Shown here: positions 14,526-20,970 of the stretch, in pieces
Position numbering within the stretch: the stretch's first letter is position 1
Layout of the letters: each line of letters opens with the position of its first letter
IMG/VR virus record: IMGVR_UViG_3300021182_000070
Coordinates: 1 to 20,970 of that record
DNA: 20,970 nucleotides
Reading direction: 5' to 3' (one strand)
Source of the DNA: a virus
Notes under the pieces: model-generated
The model's database searches: none
What the model saw: the letters and a program-made list of their open reading frames with translations, nothing else
Told to the model about the DNA's origin: nothing
Translations under genes and position numbers: made by a program

Positions 14526-15743
14526 TTAGCTTGTTGCGATACGGCAAGCGAGTTGCTCGTACAGCGTTGCCCAGCCGTAGAGAACGTCAAAGCGGCTAAT
14601 CCACTGGTCGGTGCGGACATCGAACGCGCGGATGAAGCGGATTGACAGACCAGTTTCCGGGTCAGATGCGATTGAGGCCATGTCGACGCCACCAGGCAAT
14701 TGCAGCTCAGCAGTACCGAGCACGAACGCGTCGCGGTGGAAGGCAACCGACAGCTGAGTCGTAACACCCGTAGCTCCGGACATCGTAACCGTCACGCCTG
14801 CACCCATCTTCTTGTCAACGTTCTGGAGCGAGCCGGTCAACACGACAGCTGGGCTGAAGGTGATGACTTGGTCAGCACCTGTACCTGACACGACCGAGCT
14901 AACGACAAACTGTTGCAGGTCTTGAGTCAGTGCCTTGGTTTGAGCGTTCACGGTGTAGACACCGGTAGCTCCCGTTCCGACGGTGAACACGTCACCGACG
15001 TTCAGCGCCAGGCCTGTACCAGCGTCATTGATCTGCATCGTGTTACCTGCAGTGACGTCAGCGTTAACGGTAAGAGCACCAGCCCAAGTTCCGTTGGTGT
15101 GGACCGGAGCGTTCTGGTCCATGTTCCAGCCGAAGCCAAGAGCTTCACGCAGTTCACCGCGCTTGTACTGCTCGGAGATTTCCGAGGTCGGGTTGAACAG
15201 GGTCAGGCCAAGCGACGTTGCCGTTGCTTCGGTCGACGGGTCAGCCACGAGCTTGCGGAGGCCGTCACGCGGTGCCAGGTTGCGGTCAAGCTTCACGCCA
15301 GCTGCCAGGTAAGTAGACAGAGCGGTAACTGCCGAGCCAGGAGCGCCGACTTGGTTGTAAACTTGACTGAGCAGAGCCATACCGTCGAAGTCGATCTGGT
15401 TGGCGATGCGGGTCATTGCAGGCTTGATGACGCGGTCAGAGAAGTCATCCATCGACAGAGCGAGCTCAGTCGAGGTGAAGTCAACGTCAACACCAAACTG
15501 CTTGTTGAGCGTCAGCGGGACGTAGGTTTCGTTTTGAGCTTCGATGCTCACGACCGGACCAGTACGACCAACGTAGCGAGCAGGCTTGCGGATGTTGATG
15601 GTAGCACCGATTTTCGCGCCCTTGCGCTCAAACTGGTCATCATATTGACGATTGACGTGACGAGTGAACGTCAGGGAGTTGCTGAGTACACGCAGTGATT
15701 CGCGTGTAATCATGCTGATGGTAAGAATGTTATTAGTAGCCAT
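14526..15743 (-). CDS. Major capsid (coat) protein, P22 gp5 family
   Basis: 405 residues with AGAGGA before ATG 15743-15741. The N-terminal half carries the P22-type coat signature: MITRESLRVLSNSLTFTRHV (11-30), NRQYDDQFERKGAKIGATIN (31-50), IRKPARYVGRTG, then Q-F-G-V-D-V-D-F-T-S-T-E-L-A-L-S-M-D-D-F-S (82-102) and PAMTRIANQID. These form the HK97-like core with its long helix. Residues about 220-325 are Thr/Gly/Val-rich beta strands and fit the inserted I-domain that stabilises P22 coat. The C-terminus resumes the core (FHRDAFVLGTAELQLPGG, TGLSIRFIRAFDVRTD, VLYGWATLYEQLACRI). P22 gp5 is 430 residues, so this is full length. Base composition is more GC-rich than in most neighbours, as expected of the most highly expressed gene or of separate ancestry. 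Confidence 0.93.
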   Translation of the reverse strand: MATNNILTISMITRESLRVLSNSLTFTRHVNRQYDDQFERKGAKIGATINIRKPARYVGRTGPVVSIEAQNETYVPLTLNKQFGVDVDFTSTELALSMDDFSDRVIKPAMTRIANQIDFDGMALLSQVYNQVGAPGSAVTALSTYLAAGVKLDRNLAPRDGLRKLVADPSTEATATSLGLTLFNPTSEISEQYKRGELREALGFGWNMDQNAPVHTNGTWAGALTVNADVTAGNTMQINDAGTGLALNVGDVFTVGTGATGVYTVNAQTKALTQDLQQFVVSSVVSGTGADQVITFSPAVVLTGSLQNVDKKMGAGVTVTMSGATGVTTQLSVAFHRDAFVLGTAELQLPGGVDMASIASDPETGLSIRFIRAFDVRTDQWISRFDVLYGWATLYEQLACRIATS

Positions 15744-15775
15744 GATGGTCCTCTAAAAAGTGTTTGTTACTAGAG

Positions 15776-16612
15776 CTATTTCTTAGCTCTTGCTCTTAAC
15801 TGGGCTTCGCGAAGTCGGTTGTATTCCTTCTGCGAGATGTTCGGGTCATTCATCTTACTGAAGTCATCGACCACCGCGTGGGAACCCTTGACCGTCGTGG
15901 GAGGAGTGGGTGCTTTCGACACCGGCTTGCTCTTTTCAACGGGTTCAGCTCCAAACTTTGCTTCCAGCTTTCCCAATGCAATCAATCTCTTGTACGGTGG
16001 GAGCGCATTAATTCTCTCCACCTCAGCAACGTTGTTCGCCAAGAAGTACGCCATCTCAGGGCCGACGTCTGACTCTAAAATTACCTGAGTTATCTCAGGT
16101 GCGGTCTGTACGTCATTCGCCTCTGCCAGAACCTCCCTGAAGTCCGGGTGCTTTTCAAGCACCTTTTCTACTCGAGAGTTGTACTGTTGGATGACTGACT
16201 GTCCGTGACTTTGTTGTTCACGTACAGCAAGCTTTTGATCCAACTTCCAATCTGTCAGCGCTTCAGTGTAAGCTTCAACGTCATTGTACTGGCTGAACGT
16301 TGGTTTACCGACTGGAGCTTGAGCTTGAACATTGACCGGAGCGGCTGTTCCCTGCTTGAGGGCTTCACGTTTCCAGTATTCAATCTCTTGTTCGCGGTCA
16401 GACACACGCTTGTTCAACTTCTCAATGCGCTTGTCAAAGCCACTCTTCTTCTCAGCTTTGACCTCGGGAGTTTCCTCACCTTGGGTCTCAGCGTTTGCTG
16501 CGTCATCAGTTGCCGAATCCGACGTTACGTTTGTTTCGGTATCCGCTTGAGTAGACTCATCACTCGGTACCACGGCCTCTAGTTCTACTACCACACTTTC
16601 TTCGGTTGCCAT
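15776..16612 (-). CDS. Scaffolding (head assembly) protein
   Basis: 278 residues lying between portal and coat, the standard scaffold position. The composition is typical: a very acidic N-terminus (residues 1-53, rich in Glu, Asp, Thr), a basic coiled coil (FDKRIEKLNKRVSDREQEIE, about 59-78, then YWKREAL), a helical middle (DWKLDQKLAVREQQSHGQSV; EKHPDFREV) and a basic end, KEYNRLREAQLRARAKK. In P22 the C-terminal basic helix-turn-helix binds coat protein; the basic tail here could do the same, which is inference. The protein would be an internal template that leaves the procapsid on maturation. Its leader contains an ATAAATA element and a hairpin element shared with the small-terminase gene. 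Confidence 0.85.
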   Translation of the reverse strand: MATEESVVVELEAVVPSDESTQADTETNVTSDSATDDAANAETQGEETPEVKAEKKSGFDKRIEKLNKRVSDREQEIEYWKREALKQGTAAPVNVQAQAPVGKPTFSQYNDVEAYTEALTDWKLDQKLAVREQQSHGQSVIQQYNSRVEKVLEKHPDFREVLAEANDVQTAPEITQVILESDVGPEMAYFLANNVAEVERINALPPYKRLIALGKLEAKFGAEPVEKSKPVSKAPTPPTTVKGSHAVVDDFSKMNDPNISQKEYNRLREAQLRARAKK

Positions 16613-16620
16613 TACTGCTC

Positions 16621-16646
16621 CTAATCGAAATTAGCACTTTGCTCGG
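16621..16646 (-). promoter_or_regulatory. Leader hairpin element before the scaffold gene (copy 1)
   Basis: On the minus strand CCGAGCAAAGTG is followed by stem CTAAT, loop TTCG and stem ATTAG, then GGAG and the scaffold ATG. Seventeen bases (16630-16646) are identical to the element before the small terminase. The hairpin ends where the ribosome binding site begins, so control of translation is the simplest idea. Confidence 0.6.
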
Positions 16647-16683
16647 GTTTAACGTAAGATACCCGATGAACGTCTTGTACTTC

Positions 16684-16691
16684 TATTTATA
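16684..16691 (-). promoter_or_regulatory. Putative T4-late-like promoter (TATAAATA) before the scaffold gene
   Basis: An exact TATAAATA on the minus strand lies in the 114-base gap between portal and scaffold. It is bracketed by a CTTC...GAAG inverted repeat (16680-16697). The hexamer 17 bases upstream is not a -35 box. It would make a leader of about 65 bases containing the hairpin element. Confidence 0.55.
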
Positions 16692-16726
16692 GTGAAGCGT
16701 AGTTTACATTAGCTCTAGCTTTATGT

Positions 16727-18910
16727 TCACTCTAATTCAGTTGAGTTCAAGTCATCACCCATTCCAGAATTGATATTTGGTTTCATGATTTCAATGTGAG
16801 CTGTAGCTCTATCAAGTATACCATGTTCAATTTCTGAAGCAGCTTTTACTCCAGTAATTGCCATTTTTGCTTCCTCAACCTTCATCTGACGTTCAGCCAG
16901 TTCAAGTTCTTTTTCCTTAATGAGGTACTCGAGTTCAATCTTTTGTTCCTCAAGTCTCATCTGGCGGTCCTTGACATCTTTGTCATTTTTCGCTTTTTCA
17001 AGGTCTACAGAGTTCTTTTGCTTGAGAATATTATTCTGTTCTTGTTCTAGACGTAGCTCTTTCTCAATGTTCTCGGCATGAGCATTAAGCGCTTGTAAAT
17101 GCTGATTATCCATTTGAATTTGTTGTTGCATCTGTTGAACTTGTTGTTCTAACATAGGCAAACGTTGTGCAGCATCCTTATCATCAAGTTCTCCTGAAGC
17201 TTGAAGTACTTGAAGCGGAACTTGAGTGCGCAGACGCTTTGCAATCAGCTGAGCTCCCGGCCAATCCATTTCAGCAGTAAGTAGGTCAGCAAACAGTGGG
17301 AGCGCATCAGGCTTCATCGCGCCGAGCTCCATCATCGACACGACAGCTTCCTGTCTACGTGAGCTGTATGATGGGCCGGTCTTGATGATGACGTCATACT
17401 TACCCGTTGTCAGGTCATGCTTCTTGCCCTTTTCGTCATACTGGTTGATGGCAACAATCTCTTGGTCATTGTTCGGCTTGACGATGCGAATCATGCGCGG
17501 GGTATCGTAGTACGACGGAATGACGTCAACTAAAATTCTACCGAGGTGCTTCAAGCTGCGCTTCAAGTTGTCAAAGTAGTGGAAGTTACTGGTACTCGTC
17601 TGAGCTTGTCTTGCTAGGATAGCTTTGCCAGATACTTCATTGCCCTGAGCACCTAGAGCTGGGTCATAGATACCCGTGATTGCCTTCATGTGGTCTGAAG
17701 CTTGAGCGAGAGTAGCACTGATAGCTTGAATCGGAGCTTCGAACGAGTTGCGCTGAGGAGGTCCAGCTGGTTGTCCATTGCTGTCCTTGCTGTTGTATGT
17801 TAAGAAGCCGTACGGAACGATGTTAGCATCACGCCACTCGTGCTCATGTCCAGCGAACTGACCCTCAGCTCCAATCCAGGGAGCTAGCGCTGACAAGCTC
17901 ACAACCTGCATCTGCTGGTTGCTGAAGAAGTTCAGTGACTTCTGAGCTCCCTTAGCACCGCGAATCAGGCCAGACTTAAACTTCTTGCCCTCAACCCAGA
18001 ACTCATCTCCCTTGACTGGGATGATGGGGATGTGCTGTCCTGGCCACTCGGTTTCTTCTAGAATCTCGATGCCGTTGATGAGCAGGTGCTTGACGTACGG
18101 AACCCAAACGTCACGTTCGCGCATGACATCAAACGTGTCTTCGTCATCTGGTTTAATCTTACTGATGAAGACCGTCTCAGTCAACTTGTTCTTGACCTGG
18201 TAGAGAACTTCCTTCTTCCAGTCCTTGTAGTAGTACTCAGCAATGCGTACCGTCGAGTCAGTCAACCAGCCGTCAATCGATGAGCTAGTTAGCTCCCAAC
18301 CTGTCGTGACGTACTCACTGTCTGGGTACTTGCGCTCGAACTCATCCTTCGACAGAGCATCTACGATGAACGCGAAGTCAGCGTCTGACCCGTCAGGTTC
18401 TGAGCTGTTGGGGTCAATGAAGACTGAAGCTGGGTTCGGGATGGTCTTGATGATGAGCTTCTGGTCAAAGCTGTCATCAGCTTCATACTCAGATGTAACT
18501 CGAATGAAGCCTTCACCGATGGCAGCCGCGTACCAAGCAGCATTGTCATAGGCGGTATCTGCGTTGCTGTCATATTCGATGTGACGAATCAAGCCACCGA
18601 TGACCTGTGCGGTGTCTATGTCAGCACCGTCACCTACTGGGTTAACCTCGATTGACGGGCGATTTTGACGTCCCTCATTTGTGATTTGACGTAGGAACGA
18701 GGGTAGACGATTGAACGTTTCACAGGGTTGACCTGAGTTCTCACGTTCTACCTTAGCTTGATTGTCCCACTGGTCACCGGAGATGAAGCGTAGGTCATCC
18801 TGTGCATCGATGCGAAACTGCTTCTCAGCACCGTTACAGAGCTCGAAGCGCTTGAGAGCTTCATCAATGCGGGTGTCCTTGACGGGTGCTGCGGGTGTCT
18901 TCTTAGCCAT
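16727..18910 (-). CDS. Portal protein, P22 gp1 family
   Basis: 727 residues, close to the 725 of P22 gp1, with AGAGGAA before ATG 18910-18908. The start of the core is typical: FELCNGAEKQFRIDAQDDLR, then FISGDQWD, ERENSGQPCETFNRLPSFLR and a conserved (I)TNEGRQNRPSIEVNPVGDGA stretch (about residues 22-115). Further matches include IEYDSNADTAYDNAAWYAAA and GEGFIRVTSEYE. Near residues 430-475 lies a helical segment with ITGIYDPALGAQGNEVSGKA, the usual portal wing/stem region. Residues about 580-705 form a long Gln/Glu/Lys coiled coil (EQQVQQMQQQIQMDNQHLQA; LEEQKIELEYLIKEKELELA), matching the internal barrel of P22-type portals. Twelve subunits would form the DNA channel. It is separated from the terminase by a 35-base gap with its own promoter-like element. 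Confidence 0.93.
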   Translation of the reverse strand: MAKKTPAAPVKDTRIDEALKRFELCNGAEKQFRIDAQDDLRFISGDQWDNQAKVERENSGQPCETFNRLPSFLRQITNEGRQNRPSIEVNPVGDGADIDTAQVIGGLIRHIEYDSNADTAYDNAAWYAAAIGEGFIRVTSEYEADDSFDQKLIIKTIPNPASVFIDPNSSEPDGSDADFAFIVDALSKDEFERKYPDSEYVTTGWELTSSSIDGWLTDSTVRIAEYYYKDWKKEVLYQVKNKLTETVFISKIKPDDEDTFDVMRERDVWVPYVKHLLINGIEILEETEWPGQHIPIIPVKGDEFWVEGKKFKSGLIRGAKGAQKSLNFFSNQQMQVVSLSALAPWIGAEGQFAGHEHEWRDANIVPYGFLTYNSKDSNGQPAGPPQRNSFEAPIQAISATLAQASDHMKAITGIYDPALGAQGNEVSGKAILARQAQTSTSNFHYFDNLKRSLKHLGRILVDVIPSYYDTPRMIRIVKPNNDQEIVAINQYDEKGKKHDLTTGKYDVIIKTGPSYSSRRQEAVVSMMELGAMKPDALPLFADLLTAEMDWPGAQLIAKRLRTQVPLQVLQASGELDDKDAAQRLPMLEQQVQQMQQQIQMDNQHLQALNAHAENIEKELRLEQEQNNILKQKNSVDLEKAKNDKDVKDRQMRLEEQKIELEYLIKEKELELAERQMKVEEAKMAITGVKAASEIEHGILDRATAHIEIMKPNINSGMGDDLNSTELE

Positions 18911-18931
18911 GTAGAGTTCCTCTAGAGTACT

Positions 18932-18939
18932 TATTTATA
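18932..18939 (-). promoter_or_regulatory. Putative T4-late-like promoter (TATAAATA) before the portal gene
   Basis: An exact TATAAATA on the minus strand, seven bases after the terminase stop codon and preceded by CCCAC. No -35 box is found 17 bases upstream. A start six to seven bases later leaves a short leader with AGAGGAA. Confidence 0.55.
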
Positions 18940-18945
18940 GTGGGC

Positions 18946-20436
18946 TCAGCGCCACCTAGCTTGTGGAACATTTCCACCCTCGACCTTACCTGAATAAACT
19001 GGCTTGCACATCGCGACGTCATAGCCCGAATTTGACAGATATCTGAGACAATCGAGGAGATGGTCGTCCTTCTTGATGATGTGTCCCTTCTCATCACGAC
19101 GATAGAGCCTGAACTCATGCATCAGCATCGGTAGATTATCAAAGAACTTGAGCTTACCTGTAGAGAGCTGTTCCCAGACAGAGTAGATACCTGATTCAAC
19201 AGCGTTCTTGGCTGGTTCAAGGTGTAGACCTCGCTCAACATACTGGTCAAACAGACGCTTACCGTCATCCTGTCCACGACCTCTTGATGCTGGGTCGATG
19301 ACGCCGGGAATCCAGTCTCCTCTCGCCTTGATAGCATCAGCATGAATGATGGGTAGCTCTCCGCCCATCTTGTGCTCTGAGTGAATGTACTTGACGCCTG
19401 ACTCTGGGTCAATTGCTACCCACAGAGCGGCTGTCGCATTCCAACCCACGTCGAGCGCATATGCACGCTTCCAGTGCTGGGGTATCGGGAAAGCTGGTAC
19501 GATTAGACTCGTCTCTGGTACAGGGTAGACCGCTCCTGAACCCAGCTGTGGAATACCTCTTGAACGAGCATCACGCTGGTGAGGAGGAAGCGACGCGAAC
19601 ATCGTCTTCTTCTGGTCCTCAGACAAGTGAGGTGCATCATCCCACGTAGCTGACACGATGCACTTGCTTGGGTCCTTGCCCTCCTTGAAGCTTTGAATCA
19701 GGTTAGTCATGCCCATGAGGGGAGTGAACGTCATCATGACCTGACCGTTCGTCGTCATGGTACGCAGCAAGCACTCCTCATAGATGTCATCTGGGCACTC
19801 TTCGTCAAGCCAGATGAAGTGTCGGGCAGTACCCTGGAAGGTTTCACGTCCCTGGCTGTATGACTTCATCTGGATAGTAGAAGTTCCACCTGAAATGTGC
19901 TTCACGAACACGTTGTCCATGTAGCTCAGACCAGCGCCCTTCTTCGTTGACAGGATGGTCTCACCTGGAAGCATTCCAGTACCGAACTCGCTTGGCTTAC
20001 CGAGTAACTCCATCTGGAGAATGTCAAATACAGTCTTTGAGTTCTCACCTGCAATCCAGATGTCAACCGGGTTGTCAAACTTGATACCAGGCCACCAATC
20101 TGGATAGATGCCTGTAGCGTGACATGTTACTTCAAAAGCCCCTGCTTGAGTCTTTCCGACACGGTTAGCAGCGATAAAAGCTCTCTGGTTGTGAGTAAGT
20201 CCAGTAGCAAAGAAATCGAGGTGCTTTGCATATCCAGAACGTGGATTATCACCGTAGGTTGGAAAGTAGCTGTAGAACTTGCGCAGCTTGTTGCGACGTA
20301 GGAGCTCTTCTACTAGCTCTAGCAAGTCTTGCTTATCCTCAATGGATACGTTCGTGAGATTGGGGACGACCGAGACAGCTCGACTGACCTCTTGAGCTCT
20401 AAGAGTTAACTCTAATTGAATTGACTCATAGCTCAT
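18946..20436 (-). CDS. terL: Terminase large subunit (packaging ATPase and nuclease)
   Basis: 496 residues (P22 gp2 has 499). The start ATG overlaps the small-subunit stop by four bases (ATGA). Walker A is ANRVGKTQA at residues 90-98, Walker B is FIWLDEE at 207-213 with the catalytic Glu following Asp211, and the coupling motif is TFTPL at 236-240. The RNase H-like nuclease has its acidic residues in YALDVGW (Asp329), VIDPASRGRGQDDG (Asp381) and DDHLLDCLRY (Asp457, Asp458, Asp462). All active-site groups are therefore present. The protein docks on the portal, pumps DNA into the procapsid and cuts it. The P22-type sequence suggests headful packaging, but the cutting mode depends on the small subunit and is not certain. 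Confidence 0.95.
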   Translation of the reverse strand: MSYESIQLELTLRAQEVSRAVSVVPNLTNVSIEDKQDLLELVEELLRRNKLRKFYSYFPTYGDNPRSGYAKHLDFFATGLTHNQRAFIAANRVGKTQAGAFEVTCHATGIYPDWWPGIKFDNPVDIWIAGENSKTVFDILQMELLGKPSEFGTGMLPGETILSTKKGAGLSYMDNVFVKHISGGTSTIQMKSYSQGRETFQGTARHFIWLDEECPDDIYEECLLRTMTTNGQVMMTFTPLMGMTNLIQSFKEGKDPSKCIVSATWDDAPHLSEDQKKTMFASLPPHQRDARSRGIPQLGSGAVYPVPETSLIVPAFPIPQHWKRAYALDVGWNATAALWVAIDPESGVKYIHSEHKMGGELPIIHADAIKARGDWIPGVIDPASRGRGQDDGKRLFDQYVERGLHLEPAKNAVESGIYSVWEQLSTGKLKFFDNLPMLMHEFRLYRRDEKGHIIKKDDHLLDCLRYLSNSGYDVAMCKPVYSGKVEGGNVPQARWR

Positions 20437-20696
20437 TTCTTGTCCTGACCTAGAAGTTTTTTAACTTGCATGAACTTTTCGTTTAGCTCAGCGTCAGTCA
20501 ACGTGGAGATGGAGGTCGTTTCGACAACTTCCTTAACCTTCCCGGAATCCCGGTCAAGTATCTCTTTCATGAACTTGAAGTCACCGTCGAGAGCTTTGTC
20601 AAGAGCTACCTTGACCAGCTTCTTGACCAGCTTGGGGTCAGCGGTGAGGGCGCGCTGTATTTCAGCGGCTAATAGACCTGTTTTTTGCGTTGCCAT
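20433..20696 (-). CDS. terS: Probable terminase small subunit
   Basis: 87 residues, starting at ATG 20696-20694 with GGGAAG upstream. It is placed directly before the large subunit with a four-base overlap. The protein is helical and basic, with VKKLVKVALDKALDGDFKFM and KEILDRDSGKVKEVVET (about 23-60); the D-G-D-F...(I)L-D-R-X-X-G-K segment is frequent in short phage small-terminase proteins. It is much shorter than P22 gp3 (162 residues) and lacks a clear N-terminal helix-turn-helix, so it may be a minimal oligomerising subunit. Assignment rests on position plus this motif. A leader hairpin shared with the scaffold gene lies immediately upstream. Confidence 0.72.
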   Translation of the reverse strand: MATQKTGLLAAEIQRALTADPKLVKKLVKVALDKALDGDFKFMKEILDRDSGKVKEVVETTSISTLTDAELNEKFMQVKKLLGQDKK

Positions 20697-20704
20697 TTAC
20701 TTCC

Positions 20705-20732
20705 CTAATCTTGTGATTAGCACTTTGCTCGG
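20705..20732 (-). promoter_or_regulatory. Leader hairpin element before the small terminase (copy 2)
   Basis: Minus-strand CCGAGCAAAGTG is followed by stem CTAATC, loop ACAA and stem GATTAG, then GGGAAG and the ATG. The stem differs from copy 1 by one added base pair and a different tetraloop, which keeps the structure while the sequence changes. Confidence 0.6.
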
Positions 20733-20752
20733 CTTACGTGGCCGATTCACGT

Positions 20753-20826
20753 TGGAGCGTGTATGGGGAATCGGACCCCAGTAATAGGTTTGGAAGACCT
20801 CTGCTTTACCATTAAGCTATACCCGC
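20753..20826 (-). tRNA. tRNA-Gly (anticodon TCC)
   Basis: The minus strand folds as a cloverleaf: acceptor GCGGGTA with TACACGC (one G-A mismatch at 4-69), D arm GCTT-AATGGTA-AAGC, anticodon loop CTTCCAA giving TCC, and T arm TGGGG-TCCGATT-CCCCA. The discriminator is T and a CCA end is encoded (20755-20753). The 5' end resembles bacterial glycine tRNAs. The T loop has C where T is usual at position 55, and the anticodon stem has a mismatched outer pair. It is probably functional, supplying GGA/GGG decoding for the glycine-rich virion proteins. Confidence 0.88.
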
Positions 20827-20899
20827 GGCAGCCCTGCTTGGAATCGAACCAAGGACAAGAGATTCAAAATCTCTTGTGATACCATTTCACTACAGAGCA
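20827..20899 (-). tRNA. tRNA-Gln (anticodon TTG)
   Basis: The minus strand folds as acceptor TGCTCTG with CAGGGCT (pair 1-72 open, which is also weak in bacterial glutamine tRNAs), D arm GTGA-AATGGTA-TCAC, anticodon arm AGAGA-TTTTGAA-TCTCT giving TTG, and T arm CTTGG-TTCGATT-CCAAG. The discriminator is G73, an identity base for glutaminyl-tRNA synthetase. Only CC of the 3' end is encoded; the next base is the first base of tRNA-Gly, so cutting between the two must be followed by addition of A. Glutamine is abundant in the ejection proteins. Confidence 0.9.
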
Positions 20900-20908
20900 A
20901 TCTACTTC

Positions 20909-20916
20909 TATTTATC
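20909..20916 (-). promoter_or_regulatory. Putative T4-late-like promoter (GATAAATA) before the tRNA pair
   Basis: Minus-strand GATAAATA, followed by GAAGTAG exactly as the scaffold and GNAT copies are followed by GAAGTA. The tRNA-Gln 5' end is about ten bases downstream, so a transcript from here would carry both tRNAs and then the terminase genes. Confidence 0.45.
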
Positions 20917-20970
20917 TAGCTGCTGCCCAAGTCTTGGCGCTGTCTAGACTTACTCTGCACTCGTCGCCTT
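20912..20970 (-). CDS. Possible C-terminal end of an upstream gene (partial)
   Basis: A minus-strand frame open to the right edge ends at TAA 20914-20912 and reads GDECRVSLDSAKTWAAAR. Its use of GAC for Asp matches the phage genes. A second open frame in the same stretch ends at a nearby TAG, so the choice of frame is uncertain. Only about 19 codons are visible and no function can be given. Confidence 0.3.
   Translation of the reverse strand, partial: GDECRVSLDSAKTWAAAR

Noticed and set aside
14913-15698. 261-residue plus-strand open frame opposite the coat gene
   Set aside because: Its composition is Ser/Arg/Val-rich without family features, it has no ribosome binding site, and it lies wholly within a certain coat gene; the GC-biased coat codons keep the antisense frame open.
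16721-16750. Possible terminator after the portal gene
   Set aside because: AGCT-AG-AGCT can form only a 4-bp stem and no U-run follows; too weak to call.
20470-20784. 104-residue plus-strand frame opposite terS and the leader
   Set aside because: It runs through the terS coding region, the leader hairpin and part of tRNA-Gly, and has no ribosome binding site or recognisable domain.

Overview
The window is the late (virion) half of a short-tailed, tailed-phage genome (P22-like podovirus head and tail machinery), and almost every gene is on the minus strand. No host gene is visible. A Gram-negative host is likely, because the portal, terminase, coat, gp4-like and gp10-like proteins are all P22-type and most genes have good Shine-Dalgarno sequences, but the sequence does not identify the species.

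Reading along the direction of transcription (right to left), the layout is as follows. First come the tail end of an unidentified gene, then back-to-back tRNA-Gln(TTG) and tRNA-Gly(TCC). The packaging genes follow: small terminase and large terminase with intact ATPase and nuclease motifs. Next are the portal, scaffold and P22-type coat protein. Three consecutive genes then share an N-terminal APN(V/I)E-type segment; I read them as head-decoration or head-fibre proteins of three lengths. The tail genes are a gp4-like adaptor and a gp10-like plug or stabilisation protein. A GNAT acetyltransferase cargo gene follows, then four alanine/glutamine-rich ejection-type proteins, the last two of which are paralogues of each other. 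The series ends with a tail fibre, two small unknown genes and the start of a collagen-like fibre that runs off the left edge. No lysis, replication or lysogeny genes are seen.

Three things break the uniform picture. (1) Between the two paralogous ejection genes sits one plus-strand gene, a 65-residue, very hydrophobic membrane protein with its own extended -10 promoter and a strong ribosome binding site: an autonomous moron and the best candidate here for an undescribed host-interaction or superinfection-exclusion function. (2) An ATAAATA core, resembling the -10-only late promoter of T4 (TATAAATA), occurs in six intergenic gaps, always in the orientation of the following gene, and only once inside a coding region. 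(3) The same leader element (a 17-base identical block plus a small tetraloop hairpin touching the ribosome binding site) precedes both the small terminase and the scaffold gene. The window is also almost free of GATC (four sites counted by eye in 21 kb).

Functionally, terminase and portal fill a scaffold-built coat shell, gp4-like and gp10-like proteins close the portal, the ejection proteins are packaged to carry DNA across the envelope, and the tail and head fibres provide surface binding. The transcription unit is compact, with many one- or four-base overlaps, stop-embedded ribosome binding sites and hairpins after the coat gene and between the first two head-fibre genes that may set gene dosage.
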